A program made the position numbers and the translations under genes. A stretch of DNA of 64,000 bases from Nereocystis luetkeana (lineage: Eukaryota > Sar > Phaeophyceae > Laminariales > Laminariaceae), in NCBI GenBank assembly GCA_031213475.1, contig JARUPZ010000003.1:7804740-7868739 (forward strand), given 5' to 3'. The number at the start of each line of letters is the position of its first letter. Within the stretch, counting starts at the first letter, position 1. Shown piece after piece: positions 54,186-63,783 of the stretch. The notes under the pieces were generated by a model. That model did no database searches, was not told the DNA's origin, and saw only the letters and a list, made by a program, of their open reading frames with translations.

Positions 54186-54792
54186 ACAGCGTACGACGCG
54201 CGTCACGCTGGTGCTGCCTCTTCATATACCGCTGGGCCTCCAGCTGGTGTTGCTCCTGCTCGTGCCGCTCCTGCTGGTGCCGCTCCCGCTGGTGCTGCTT
54301 TTGCTGGTGCTGCTTCTGCTGGTGCTCCTCCTGCTGGTGCTGCTCCTGCTGCTTCTGCTTTTGCTGGTGCTGCTTCTGCTGGTGCTCCTCCTGCTTGTAC
54401 AGCTCCTGCTTGGCAGACGGCATCGCCTGCTCCTGGCGGTACTGCCTCTACAGAGTGGACGGCACTTTTGCTGCTGCCGCCAGTGCTTCCTTCAGTACAC
54501 CTACGAAAACTCCTCAAGGCTCCTTTGCCTCGCCCTCTTCTGGCGGATGTTGGGGTCCGTTTCGAAGAGAATCCCTCCGTCCAAGTCGGTGTTCAATCCC
54601 GTTGTAAAGTGCAACCGCTGCATCTCCCAGGTGTAGAGACAGAACTTGGAGGCAGGGTTGGTTTTGCGACCTGCGAGCGCGACACCTGCCCCGGCAGCGG
54701 GATAACCTTAAAGTGCCCCAAAGGCTGTGAATTCTGCGCCAGGCCTATCGACGTCGGCACCGTGTCCTTCACGCTCGAGAAAGGAGGTAGCA
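54186..54792 (+). CDS. Candidate exon 1: Ala/Pro/Gly repeats, then a Cys-rich motif
   Basis: This frame is open from a TAG at 54183. The 15-bp CTG minisatellite reads AGAAPAGAAFAGAASAGAPP here, then a non-repetitive segment (LLADVGVRFEENPSVQVGVQ) leads to a Cys cluster at 54671-54739 with spacing C-x4-C-x8-C-x3-C-x2-C, ending RPIDVGTVSFTLEKGG. A donor follows: CAGTGAGT at 54792/54793, or GAGGTAGC at 54786/54787; both leave phase 1. No ATG seen, so a 5' exon is missing. The Cys spacing suggests zinc binding; no family recognised. Confidence 0.4.
54235..54420. repeat. 15-bp minisatellite of CTGCTKCTGCTGGTG type
   Basis: About a dozen imperfect 15-bp units made of CTG/CTC/GTG triplets. All frames stay open across it: Leu-rich or Cys-rich in two plus frames, Ala/Pro in the third, Gln/Glu/His-rich on minus. 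The openness of a frame here is therefore not evidence of coding. Confidence 0.85.
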
Positions 54793-57212
54793 GTGAGTTG
54801 TGTTCTGTGCTTCTCTGTTGCAGGTATTATTGTTTTTGTTTGCTCCCCGTGTCTACCGCCGCGGCTGCTGTTGTTGAGTGTTTTCCACGGTTGGCATTTT
54901 CATTTGTTATATGTACGAGAACTGCTGCCATTGCTGCTGCTGCTGATACGTTCCCTGCTACTGCTGTATCCCCCCGCGTCTACCGCCCCTGATGCTGATT
55001 TCGTTGTTTATGTAGTCGTCGTTCGCATTGCTGCTGTAGGCGGTGTCCACCGCCGCTGCTGTTGTTGTTCACGCTGTTGTTGTCGGTGTTGTTGCTGTTC
55101 CCGCAGGCGAGTACACGAGGCTTCGTGGCGCAGCCCACTGCTGCTGCTGCTGCTGCTCCTCCTCCTCTTCCTGCAGTTAGTTGTAACCTCGCCCGCCTAC
55201 CGTGCCTGATGCTGCTTTGTTGTTTATGTAGCCGTCGTTCGCGTTATTATTGCTGTTCAAGGTAGCTTTGAGTCAGTGTCTACCACCGCTTCTGCTGTTG
55301 TTTACCTGGTATGCTGTTGTTGTTCGCGTTGTTGCTGTCCTCGCACGTTGTCTATCTTCAGCACTAAATACAAGAAAAAAAAGCTCGACAATTTCAAGAT
55401 ACTTTTTGAACACTACAACCAAGATGTGTATGCCTTTTCTTCATGATATACATACGAGCTCACACAGAGATGGGGGTATAAAAGGCGTATGCGCTGCTGC
55501 TGCTGCTGCCGTTGTTATGCACAGCCTGCGCTCCTTTCCGAACCAAGACAGGTGTCTATCGCCGCTGCTGCTGTTGTTGATGATTTTGTTGTTGCTGTTG
55601 TTGCTGTTCCCGCACGTATTCGACCTTTAGCACTAAATCCAAGACAAAAAGTACTAACTTCAGTAACACCATTTCTTTATTGATGCGTTCCAGCGCATAC
55701 TGCCATTTGTTTTTGCGCTACTGCTACCGCTGCTCCTGCCGTTGTTGTTTGCAGCCTGCGGTCCTTTGGTTGTTACAGACTCCATTTTTCCCCACTCCAA
55801 AACAGAAGTTGAGACCTACCATTTAGTTTTATTACACAAGCTCTGCCTCCACACCGAGTATATGCGCTGCAGCTGCCGCTGCTACTGTGGTGCAGCCTGA
55901 GTTCCTTTCAACACCGAAACAAGTAAGTGTCTACCGCCGCTGCTGTTGTCGTTGTTTAAGCTGTTGTTGGCGTTGTTGCTGTTCCCGTGCATAGTCAACC
56001 TTCAGCACTAAAACCGAGATAAACAAATTACGTACTAATATCGACATATTGTTTTGGGCACTATAACCAAGATATTTTTGCCATTTTTCCTAATACAAGC
56101 TCTGCCTCCACATCGAGACAGGGGTATAGAACGCGTACTGCCCTTTGTTTATGCGCTGCTGCTGGCGCTGCTGCTGGCGCTGCTGCTGCCGTTATGATAT
56201 CCAGCCTTGGTTCCTTTCTACGCCGAGACAAGTGTCTACCGCCGCTGCTGCTGTTGTTGTTTATGCTGATGTTCTTGGCGTTGGTGCTGTTCTCGCGAGT
56301 AGTCGATCTTCATCACTGAAACCAAAACAAAAAATAACGTACTAATATCGGTATATTTGTTTTCGCACTATCACCAAGATATTTAGCCTTTTTCTTTTCT
56401 GACGAGCTCTGCCTCGACATCGAGACAAGGGTATAGAACGCGTACTGCCATTTGTATATGCGCTTCTTCTGCCGCTGCTGCTGCCGATATAATATCCGGT
56501 CTGCATTCCTTTCCACACCTAGGCAAGTGTCTACCGCCGCTGCTGCTGTTGTTGTCTATGCTGTTGCAGTTGGCGTCGTTGCTGTCCCCGCGCGTAGTCG
56601 ACCATCAGCAAAAAGAAAAAGATAACGTAGTAATATCGATATATATTTTTGCACACTATAACCTAGATATTTTTGCTATTTTTTCTGATACGAGCTCTGC
56701 CTCCACATCGAGACCGGGGTATAGAACGCGTACTGCCCTTTGTTTTTACACTGCTGCTGCCGCTGCTGCTGCCGTTATGCTATCCAGTCTGCGTTCCTTT
56801 CCACACCGAGGCAAGTGTCTACCGCCGCTGCTGCTGTTGCTGTTGGCGTTGTTGCTGTTCCCGCGCGTAGTCGACCTTCAGCGACCAAGACAAACAGAAC
56901 GTACTAATTTCAGAATATTTTTTGCGCACTATAACCAAAATATGTTTACTTTTTTTTCTGATACGAGCTCTGCCTCCACATTGAGACAGGGGTATAGAAC
57001 GCGTACTGCCATTTTTTTATGCGCTGCTGCTGCCGTTGTTGTTTTTTGCACACTATAAACGAGATTTTATTATCCGAACAGTTGACATTGTTGTTTACAG
57101 CCTGGTTTTCGTTCCACACCAAGACAGTTGTCTACCGTTGTCTTTGTATTAAACACGCTTTAGATTTATTTTTTGTTGTTGTCGGTTTTGTGTCTCTGAT
57201 CTATTTTTGCAG
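54793..57212 (+). repeat. Candidate 2.4 kb intron made of tandem 190-375 bp units with CTG runs
   Basis: The word GTGTCTACCGCCGCTGCTG or close variants recurs at 54849, 55043, 55276, 55552, 55927, 56232, 56527, 56815 and 57128. From 55927 the spacing settles near 290-315 bp. Each later unit also has a CTGCCTCCACA.CGAGAC word, a GGTATAGAACGCGTACTGCC word and a CACTATAACCAAGATATTT word. CTG triplets vary in number between units. Frames inside are Leu/Cys/Ala runs and not credible. The array ends at a TTTTTGCAG acceptor (57204-57212). Confidence 0.75.
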
Positions 57213-57511
57213 GTCAGGAAGGATTGCATCTACTGCAAAAGAACCACAGAGGGCAACGACACATTCATCGGCCTGTTGTGCAGGACCCCCTGCACTTCTC
57301 GTGCTCCAAGCGCTCCAGGAAGCTCTTCATCGACCAGGTCGAGCGAGTTCAGGACGAACGCCACTCGAAGTTCGGCGCAAAGGCTCGGGTGGAACTGGAG
57401 AAGAGCGCCGCCAAGCGCAAGGCTGTGTCGGTGGATCTCCTCGGTTCGGACTCGGAATGGATCTTCGTACTTCAAGAGTCTGCGTTCGTGTCTATGGTGG
57501 CCTTCCGGTAG
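57213..57511 (+). CDS. Candidate exon 2, charged C-terminus
   Basis: After the acceptor TTTTTGCAG the phase left by exon 1 opens a frame to the stop at 57509: FSCSKRSRKLFIDQVERVQD, then HSKFGAKARVELEKSAAKRK and LGSDSEWIFVLQESAF. A second frame begins RKDCIYCKRTTEGNDTFI and looks zinc-binding for its first 20 codons, so a small frameshift or a different acceptor cannot be excluded. The match of phase between both exons is the main support for the gene. Confidence 0.4.
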
Positions 57512-57519
57512 AGGACCGT

Positions 57520-58670
57520 ACACAGTTGATCTACATTTGGTCTGCGCCTGGGGTCTGAATTTAGAGATGTTCGCGCGCGTTTCGTAGCGTGCGCTTGCGT
57601 CCGTATTATTTCAATATGTTCAGCGAGCATTCGTTGTCCGTGGACTTGCATGTCTATTAGGGGGTGCGTTCAGTTCAAGAGTGGGAGGCGGACTGGTTCA
57701 TTTTGTGTCGGTGGGGTTTTGTTCACCCAAGAAGAGTGTCGGGTCTTGCATCGCCTTCATATAGCTAGTTCATTGGCGTGTGCCAAGGTCTGATTGATTT
57801 TCCTGCATCCTCTATGGGTGCTGTGGGCCTTCGCTTTGGCGAAGGATCCTGATTTTTTCCCATCTGCCTTGGGCGTTTGCCCTGGTGTTGCCTCCGTTGT
57901 TAGTAGTCATATCCGCGCGTGCGAGGAAATTTCTTCTACTACTTCTCCTGTCACTTTGAGTTTTTTGCGCTTCAAGCCGGCCCTAGGCCCACTACTACGC
58001 TTTTTGGAGACGTTTTTCCTCGAGGAATCACTGTGGTAGTTTGTTTTGGCGTTCGACAAAGTTTTTCGTTCGTTGTAGAACCGTTAGGTGACGCCGGACG
58101 TGTGTCTACTGTTGCTCTGGTTCGTTGAAGAAATGCGTACTGTCGGAGTTGGATATCACGCTCATGTCGTCTTCATATCTCAGAGCAACTGTCTACATAA
58201 ACATTACCTGTTTCTTCGGTCATTAGAAATGCTCTCTTGCGTCACCCGCATCAGCAAGTTCCACTCCTATTTTCCTTACCCAAATACATATTTGATTGTC
58301 GACAAATACGTTTGAGCTATTGCCCGAGTTGCAGCACATTGATTGCTGCAATTGGTGGAACAGCTCAAACCTAACAATTACGAATCGAATACGTATTTCG
58401 ACAAGAGTCATACACGCTACGTACGCTCATGCCACTGCGAAGGGAGAACTTGTATATATATATATATATATATATACGATATTGTTGACCCTGTGCTCTC
58501 AGCGCTCCTCCGCGTTTCTTGGACGTATTGTTTTTGGCGTTGTTCGTGCTGGAAGGTGATGAGGTTCACGTCACGGAGGGAAAATGCCGCATCGTGATCC
58601 CCGATCCCGACTGTGTCGTGGGCGGCCTCGGGCGTGCTTGCGCCGTGCCCTAGCTGCCGGCTGGCCTGGT
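57520..58670. other. 3' flank of the candidate gene, no further gene seen; (TA)n
   Basis: (TA)n at 58454-58475. Frames 57794-58039 and 58343-58597 have no recognised domain. Confidence 0.4.
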
Positions 58671-59075
58671 GTGAAAACGTCAGCTGTGAGTTGGACCCGT
58701 AGAGTGGTCGATACTTAATTAATAACAGTTTCGTGGTTAAAAATCATAGTTGACCGTTTACGTTTGCTCCGTCACGCCTACCTTTGTCCCGTCAAACCCT
58801 TTTCCAAAACATTGCAGTGTTTATGATAGGGATGCCCTTGACAGCTGTGGCTTGGTGTGCTGCGCTCGTTTCTTGCAGAAGGTTTTTGTCCAAACATCGG
58901 TTGTGAGTCGGACGATTTGAGTGATCGACACTTGATTGATCACAGTCTCGTAGCAAAATATTTTGGTTGTCGGTCTGTTTACCTTGACCCCGTCAGGCCT
59001 ACCTTTGACCCGTCAAACCAAACCTCTCGTGAAATGCAATAGGTTTGAGCATTGGGATGTCCTTGATGAGTCCCT
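58671..59075. repeat. Tandem duplication with 221-bp period
   Basis: The block GTGAGTYGGAC, GTG.TCGA.ACTT.ATT, GT.TACCTTT or CTACCTTTG.CCCGTCAAAC, and GGGATG.CCTTGA occurs at about 58671-58850 and again at 58892-59075. The copies are about 70% alike. Confidence 0.75.
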
Positions 59076-59615
59076 GTCAAGGAGCAAATATGCCGTCAAC
59101 TGATTTCGACCTATGCTCCCTCGTGACGGTAACAATATTCTGTTATCGACGCCAGGACCCAGATTAGACCTCTTCTCCTTCGGCCGAAACGAGAGAGGCC
59201 GAATCCTCCGCGGCTGCGGACAGCTCATCGCGGCAAGAGTGTGGGGAATGTGGGCTGAGGTGACCGATCTCATGCTCCGCCGTTGCTTGTACATTGAGGG
59301 TTAGGCGTTTCAGAAATGTGTGTCGAAATTCCGATTCGGCCTATTTTGTTTGTGAGCGCACGAGTTTTGCGCAAAAAAGTTCAGGTTCGTAGGCTGGCAC
59401 ATGGTCGGGAACGAGCGTCACAAGCCTATTTATCTGCTGCGCACGCCAGGTAACCAGGCTCCGTGAGGCAGAGAAGACGAGGTCTTTGGTTTCGGCCGAA
59501 TCGGATGAGTCTGCGCCGCGGGAGCAGCGGTACAGTGGTGGAGGTACAAACGGTGTCTACGATTTCGTTTTGGGGTTTACATGCAGCAGGCAACAGCAAT
59601 GGCAATGATTGCTTA
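59076..59615. other. No gene recognised
   Basis: Two TTCGGCCGAA palindromes (59179 and 59489) lie in partly inverted surroundings (CCTCTTCTCCTTCGGCCGAA versus GAGGTCTTTGGTTTCGGCCG). Confidence 0.4.
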
Positions 59616-59618
59616 CAA

Positions 59619-59644
59619 TGGGAATGACTGTAGTCATTCCCATT
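59619..59644. repeat. Perfect 26-bp palindrome
   Basis: ATGGGAATGACTG followed by its near-complement TAGTCATTCCCAT gives a 12-bp stem with a two-base loop. It may be a fold-back relic or a recombination product. Confidence 0.8.
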
Positions 59645-59757
59645 AGGCTCCAGCACAGGCAATGACGAGGACTCGTCACTGCCGTTGGGCACCAGCATCA
59701 CGTGAGGCGTGGAGTTTTAATTGTATTGTGAAGGCGTTCTTCTTTTTCATCATGACC

Positions 59758-59870
59758 TTAATACTACTCCTTCTGCTACTACTAATATTAAATACTATGT
59801 ACTACTACTACTACCACTACTACTACTACCACTACTACTACTACTACGACTATTATACTACTACTACTAT

Positions 59871-59909
<39 letters not shown>

Positions 59910-59945
59910 CACTACTATACTCCACCAACAACTACTACTATCTTG
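59758..59945. repeat. (TAC)n / (ACT)n microsatellite block
   Basis: About 180 bp of TAC/ACT/ACC triplets with interruptions. It gives poly-Tyr, poly-Leu and poly-Thr frames that are not genes. Confidence 0.95.
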
Positions 59946-59959
59946 CCAGATGCACACCG

Positions 59960-60625
59960 AGACAGGGGGTGTAGAGGGAGACCGTCCGCAGAATGAGCCT
60001 GACTCTGTGGCTCTTGTCCGCCGGTGCAACTACCTGCTGCTGAACGCGTGCGAGTGGACAACTATAGTAACTACAGTAAACACCTGGTATACAGTAGATA
60101 TCTAGTGCCTATTTCTCCCAGGTAGATGGACCGAGGAAGACAATTTTGTGGTCACGTACGTGCTCGGTGTGAGGTGTGTGGTCACGTACGTGCTCGTTGT
60201 AGGGCGTGTGGTGTACGTGAAAGGGCTAGGTGAAATATATATGATTCTCGACACTCGACAGACGTGTTGTGGTGCTGGTATACCTGCTGTTGCTGCTTCT
60301 GAGGTTGACGAAAAAAAACAGGAAAAAGACGGGCGTTTCAAAATTGTGGAGATTTGGTATTTAAAACGCGAAGAAAATTATCGGAGAAAACTATTCATTT
60401 TCGAAAGTGCACACAGCTAGTCGTATCAGCAGTCGGGCAGTGTGGGTTGTGCACGGTGCCGCACCGATAGAGGGAGCAGTACGGCGAGACGGGAGGCAGT
60501 ATGGGCCTGGCTTTGGGGCTCTTACCCGTTGCGATTACCTGCTGCTGAGAGCGATCGACTGGGCAACTATCTAGACACCACCACCTAGATACCTGGTGTA
60601 ATTGTCTCCCAGGTATAGGTGACCC
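59960..60625. repeat. Direct duplication, two copies about 500 bp apart
   Basis: Copy 1 at about 59965-60125 and copy 2 at 60470-60615 share GAGACGGGRGG-like text, GACTCTGTGGCTCTT or GGGGCTCTTACCCG, TACCTGCTGCTGA, GACTGGGCAACTAT, ACCTGGT and TCTCCCAGGTA. Between them (60150-60215) GTCACGTACGTGCTCG is repeated at a 30-bp step. Confidence 0.7.
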
Positions 60626-60629
60626 CTTG

Positions 60630-61202
60630 TTTCTTAGAGTCAGCTCCGCGACGTTGAATGCCCCAAGCACCTCCACGTTGGTCGGCCGGAATTCAGACAT
60701 GCGTCGTAATGTACCCACGGTCCCCTTGCCTGTCCCGCAGATGAAAGTGCGAGAAAGAATCCTCTGCCGTCGGAGAGCAGCATGCAAGAAAAACAAAAGT
60801 GCATATTATACATAAACATATCGTTACAGTTTTGTCGTCACAACAAACCGGTTTCCAACACTCCGGGCCATGGCGGTGAACAATTTCGCTCAATTAACGC
60901 TCGAATTGACTACGTACGACCGATATCAAGTTCGATTTCAAGCCCAGAGTTGATCCTGTACCGAACGTGTATTGAGCGTTTAGGAAGCAACGCCGTAATT
61001 TAACACGGTTGCCGCACAACAACGGTGGCAAAGTCCATGCCGTATTTTTGCCATTGATCTTGCTGTTATTTCACACGTGTTGTGAGCCCCTGTCAAAGCG
61101 TTACCGAATGGGACTTATTGCTCGTGTCCGTGCTTTGCCGGAACATTGGCATCACCTAAGACCTAAATATCCTAAAACAAATGACAAGATAATACAAAAT
61201 AT
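60630..61202. other. No gene recognised
   Basis: Short frames only; nothing supported. Confidence 0.4.
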
Positions 61203-61499
61203 ATGGCAGAAACAAAACAAAAACAAAGGCGTGATTTGTTGACGGGTACGGTTTGGCAAGGAGTCACAGGGCACGACTGTAAAACGTTAGGTTCTATCTA
61301 CAAAACACGGCATGGACTTCAGACGCGTCCTACTTTAGTGGACATCGCTTTTGTTTTAGACAAACTAATGCGACTGGCGGGGCCCCTACGCTATCAGGCG
61401 TGTCTTATTATTGTTCGAACCCTACTTGCTGTAGTTCGTCGTGTTTTACGGCAGGATTCGGACTTAGCGTACGTGTTTTTTAGATTGGAAGATCTGTAG
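61203..61499 (+). CDS. Hypothetical protein (98 aa)
   Basis: ATG-led. The sequence is helix-like with a hydrophobic-basic C-terminal half (ALVDIAFVLDK-like start, then ACLIIVRTLLAVVRRVLRQD). No domain recognised and no Cys/His pattern. The frame is cleaner than its rivals on either strand, but its length is within chance. Confidence 0.25.
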   Translation: MAETKQKQRRDLLTGTVWQGVTGHDCKTLGSIYKTRHGLQTRPTLVDIAFVLDKLMRLAGPLRYQACLIIVRTLLAVVRRVLRQDSDLAYVFFRLEDL

Positions 61500-61509
61500 T
61501 CGCGTGATG

Positions 61510-62001
61510 TGTAAAAAGCGTTCCTCGAGAGACGTGTATCATATTAATTATGCATTTACAATCTAACGCCCTTATGCTTGTGTATCACATGGCCGTATCA
61601 GGGTATCGAGGGAGGGAGGGAGGGGTATAGGGGAATTCGCCCTTGATCGGTTGCAGGGCGGCGATGTTAGGGGTCGAAGCACCTTCTGCGCGTCGAAATA
61701 TTCGCGTAGTGGCTACAAACTACTAATAGCCACTTGAATGGAACCCGGGTTGCCGTTCGAGACTTCTCTCGAGGTGCTAGGCGCATTGCAGTACGGGTCT
61801 TCCGACACTTGAACTATCACTTGAATTGAACGTGACCAGCCTGTAAAATCACATCATAGTATATCCCAGGTATATGTTGTAAGGGTCGCGATCTTAACGA
61901 GAGTTGTTTTTCAGTTTTTTTTTATATTTTCTCGAAATTTCGGTATTTTCCCGAGATTATTTCGGGAAAGCCGAAAACCTCCGACCCCGAAAAATGACGT
62001 C
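61510..62001. other. Spacer before the LTR-type polyprotein
   Basis: GGGAGGGAGGGAGGGG at 61611-61625. 61885-61985 repeats the 30.55 kb A/T-rich block. No LTR or primer-binding site could be identified. Confidence 0.4.
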
Positions 62002-62245
62002 TTGACGTTTTTAGGGTTCTTCAGGAAATTTAGGTACAAGGGCGTAGAGGATCGGGCAGCCCCACCGCTCGAGCTGTGCCACCCCTCGCGAACGCACAGA
62101 GCTGGCAGGGGTCGTTCCGCTAGATCGTGGCTGACCCTACCCCCGTCGACGCCAGGTGGCTATAGGAATAATTATCGCCCCCCCCCACCCCCAACAAACA
62201 ACACGCCATCAACAGCTCATACCACCGCAGAGGCCCCCTCATCCT

Positions 62246-62703
62246 TTCACTTCTTCTGGGACTCCTCTTCCGTCCTCTCACAGTGGTACCTGTGCGACAT
62301 CGAGCACGATGACGTCACATACCACTGCACTGAGCAGATGATGATGGCGCACAAGGCTGCGATCTTCGCGGACACCACAACTGAGCGCCAAATCAAAACG
62401 ACCCGCACCCCGGCCAACCAAAAAGCACTTGGGCGCACCGTTTCCGGCTTCGACGAACTGGTTTGGGAGTGACACCGCTACAACATCGTCCTCAACATCA
62501 ACTGCTCCAAAGTTCCGCCAACACCCGGAGCTACGGCCAGAGCTGGCGGCAACGGACGGCACGCACATCGCCGAGGCGAGCCCACACGACCTCATCTGGG
62601 GCATAGGCTTCAACGCCGACCATCCGGACGCCTGCGACCCGACGCGTTGGCGTGGTCGGAACCTGCTGGGCCGGGTACTGATGGACGTCCGGAAACACCT
62701 CGA
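62246..62703 (+). pseudogene. NADAR (YbiA/DUF1768-like) domain
   Basis: NADAR proteins act on ADP-ribose-linked compounds or on riboflavin precursors as N-glycosidases. Here SQWYLCDIEHDDVTYHCTEQ and MMMAHKAAIFAD match the start of the family (the EQ/EHxMMAxKA box), and KALGRTVSGFDELVWE the middle. After a TGA at 62470 and a frame change the second half gives FRQHPELRPELAATD, IAEASPHDLIWGIGF and WRGRNLLGRVLMDVRKHL, the classic EASPxDxxWGIG and WxGxNLLGxxLMxVR boxes. All signature boxes are present, so the domain was functional before the two lesions. Confidence 0.82.
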
Positions 62704-63783
62704 CGCCGATCGCCTCTCCCAACTTCCTACTCCTACCAGTCTCCACGACCCGGAGCCAACTCCCGTCTCCACCGACTCACCCCGGGTCTTCCCCACCGCC
62801 GACGGCATCAACAAGACAAGCCCGACTCCCCCATGGCAATCGCCTAACTCCCCACTTGGGCCGCTCCTACAGCCGTCTACACCCGACGCCTACCGCAGCA
62901 GCCACTTCGCTCAAGTGCCCACCATCAACACCGCAGCCCACAGCCACCTCCCTACCCGCCGGCCGCCGATACCGGAACACGGACCATGCGTTACAGGCGG
63001 CATCGTCACCGTCGACGACGCGTCGTTCACGACGATGGTACTCGTACACAGCGGCCCCGCCGCCACTACAGGCCGCGAACTCGTGGCACTGCTCGATACC
63101 GGCTCGCCCCAGTCGTTTATCACCGCAACCGCGGTGGAACAACTGAAGCCCTCCCAGTCAGTTACCGACGTCTGCGAACGGCACAGTTCCCCCCGTTCAT
63201 GGGGAGCTTTTGCACTTCTCCCCCCCTCTCCACCTCCGTCTCTATCCGCTAAAGCATCCAGTTTTTGCGTCTCCAGACTCCCACCGCTGCCCTAGCCGTG
63301 TGGGCCTGCGAAGTTCCTACTGGAACCATGCAGCACCCCATCCTCCTGGGACGAGACAGCTGGATGCGCTTCGAGCAATGCTCGTATACCACGCTCCGGC
63401 AACAGCCCGCCCTCCCCCTCCAACCTCCCCGGCGAAACCGTGGTGAGCTCTCCTTGAGTCACCACGTCCCCAACGGAGCCTCAGCATTCATTCCCCACGA
63501 TCGTTCCACTGATGACGTCTATCACCTCCGATTCACCGGTAACAAAGCTATTTCGCTTTCCTTTACCCCACAGCTCGTCAAGGTCAATCTGGTGCGTCAA
63601 TCAGGCGTATCAGTATTTACCGGGGATGACATGGTGAACATGCTCTCCCGCGAGAACCCCTTTCCGACACGGCGATGTTCGTCTCCGACGGGTACGAAAC
63701 GGTCCCACTATCTGGACCTACCGATCTCGAGCCGTGCGACCTCTTCGGAACCTCCTGCTCCCGACTGGTACATGTACCGCTAG
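62704..63783 (+). pseudogene. Linker and retropepsin (aspartic protease), frame-broken
   Basis: A Pro-rich linker of about 100 codons leads to VDDASFTTMVLVHSG and ELVALLDTGSPQSFIT, the DTGS active site of retropepsins. The frame changes between about 63170 and 63300, and the flap and end appear as AVWACEVPTGTMQHPILLGR then DSWMRFE. A less conserved region (ELSLSHHVPNGASAFIPHD, VKVNLVRQSGVSVFTGDD) follows to 63783. Confidence 0.7.

Larger units (their letters stand above)
6313..55311. repeat. Dispersed 9-mer TACCWGGTA, 21 exact copies
   Basis: Exact copies start at 6313, 7196, 13728, 13747, 24928, 32698, 33517, 33846, 34172, 34815, 36846, 36853, 38326, 38651, 40554, 40698, 50188, 50369, 53148, 53773 and 55303. 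With equal base use about 0.5 would be expected in 64 kb. The middle base is T in 12 and A in 9; TACCGGTA, the form without the middle base, is at chance level (7167 and 53142). One-mismatch forms (for example 20528, 34422, 60081, 60590) add to the excess. Confidence 0.85.

Noticed and set aside
54154..54636. Leu-rich plus-strand frame of 160 codons, and the Gln/Glu/His-rich minus frame over the same DNA
   Set aside because: Both are produced by the 15-bp CTG minisatellite, which leaves every frame open; both lack non-repetitive protein-like sequence.
59662..60105. Plus frame with long poly-Tyr and poly-Thr
   Set aside because: A by-product of the TAC/ACT microsatellite.
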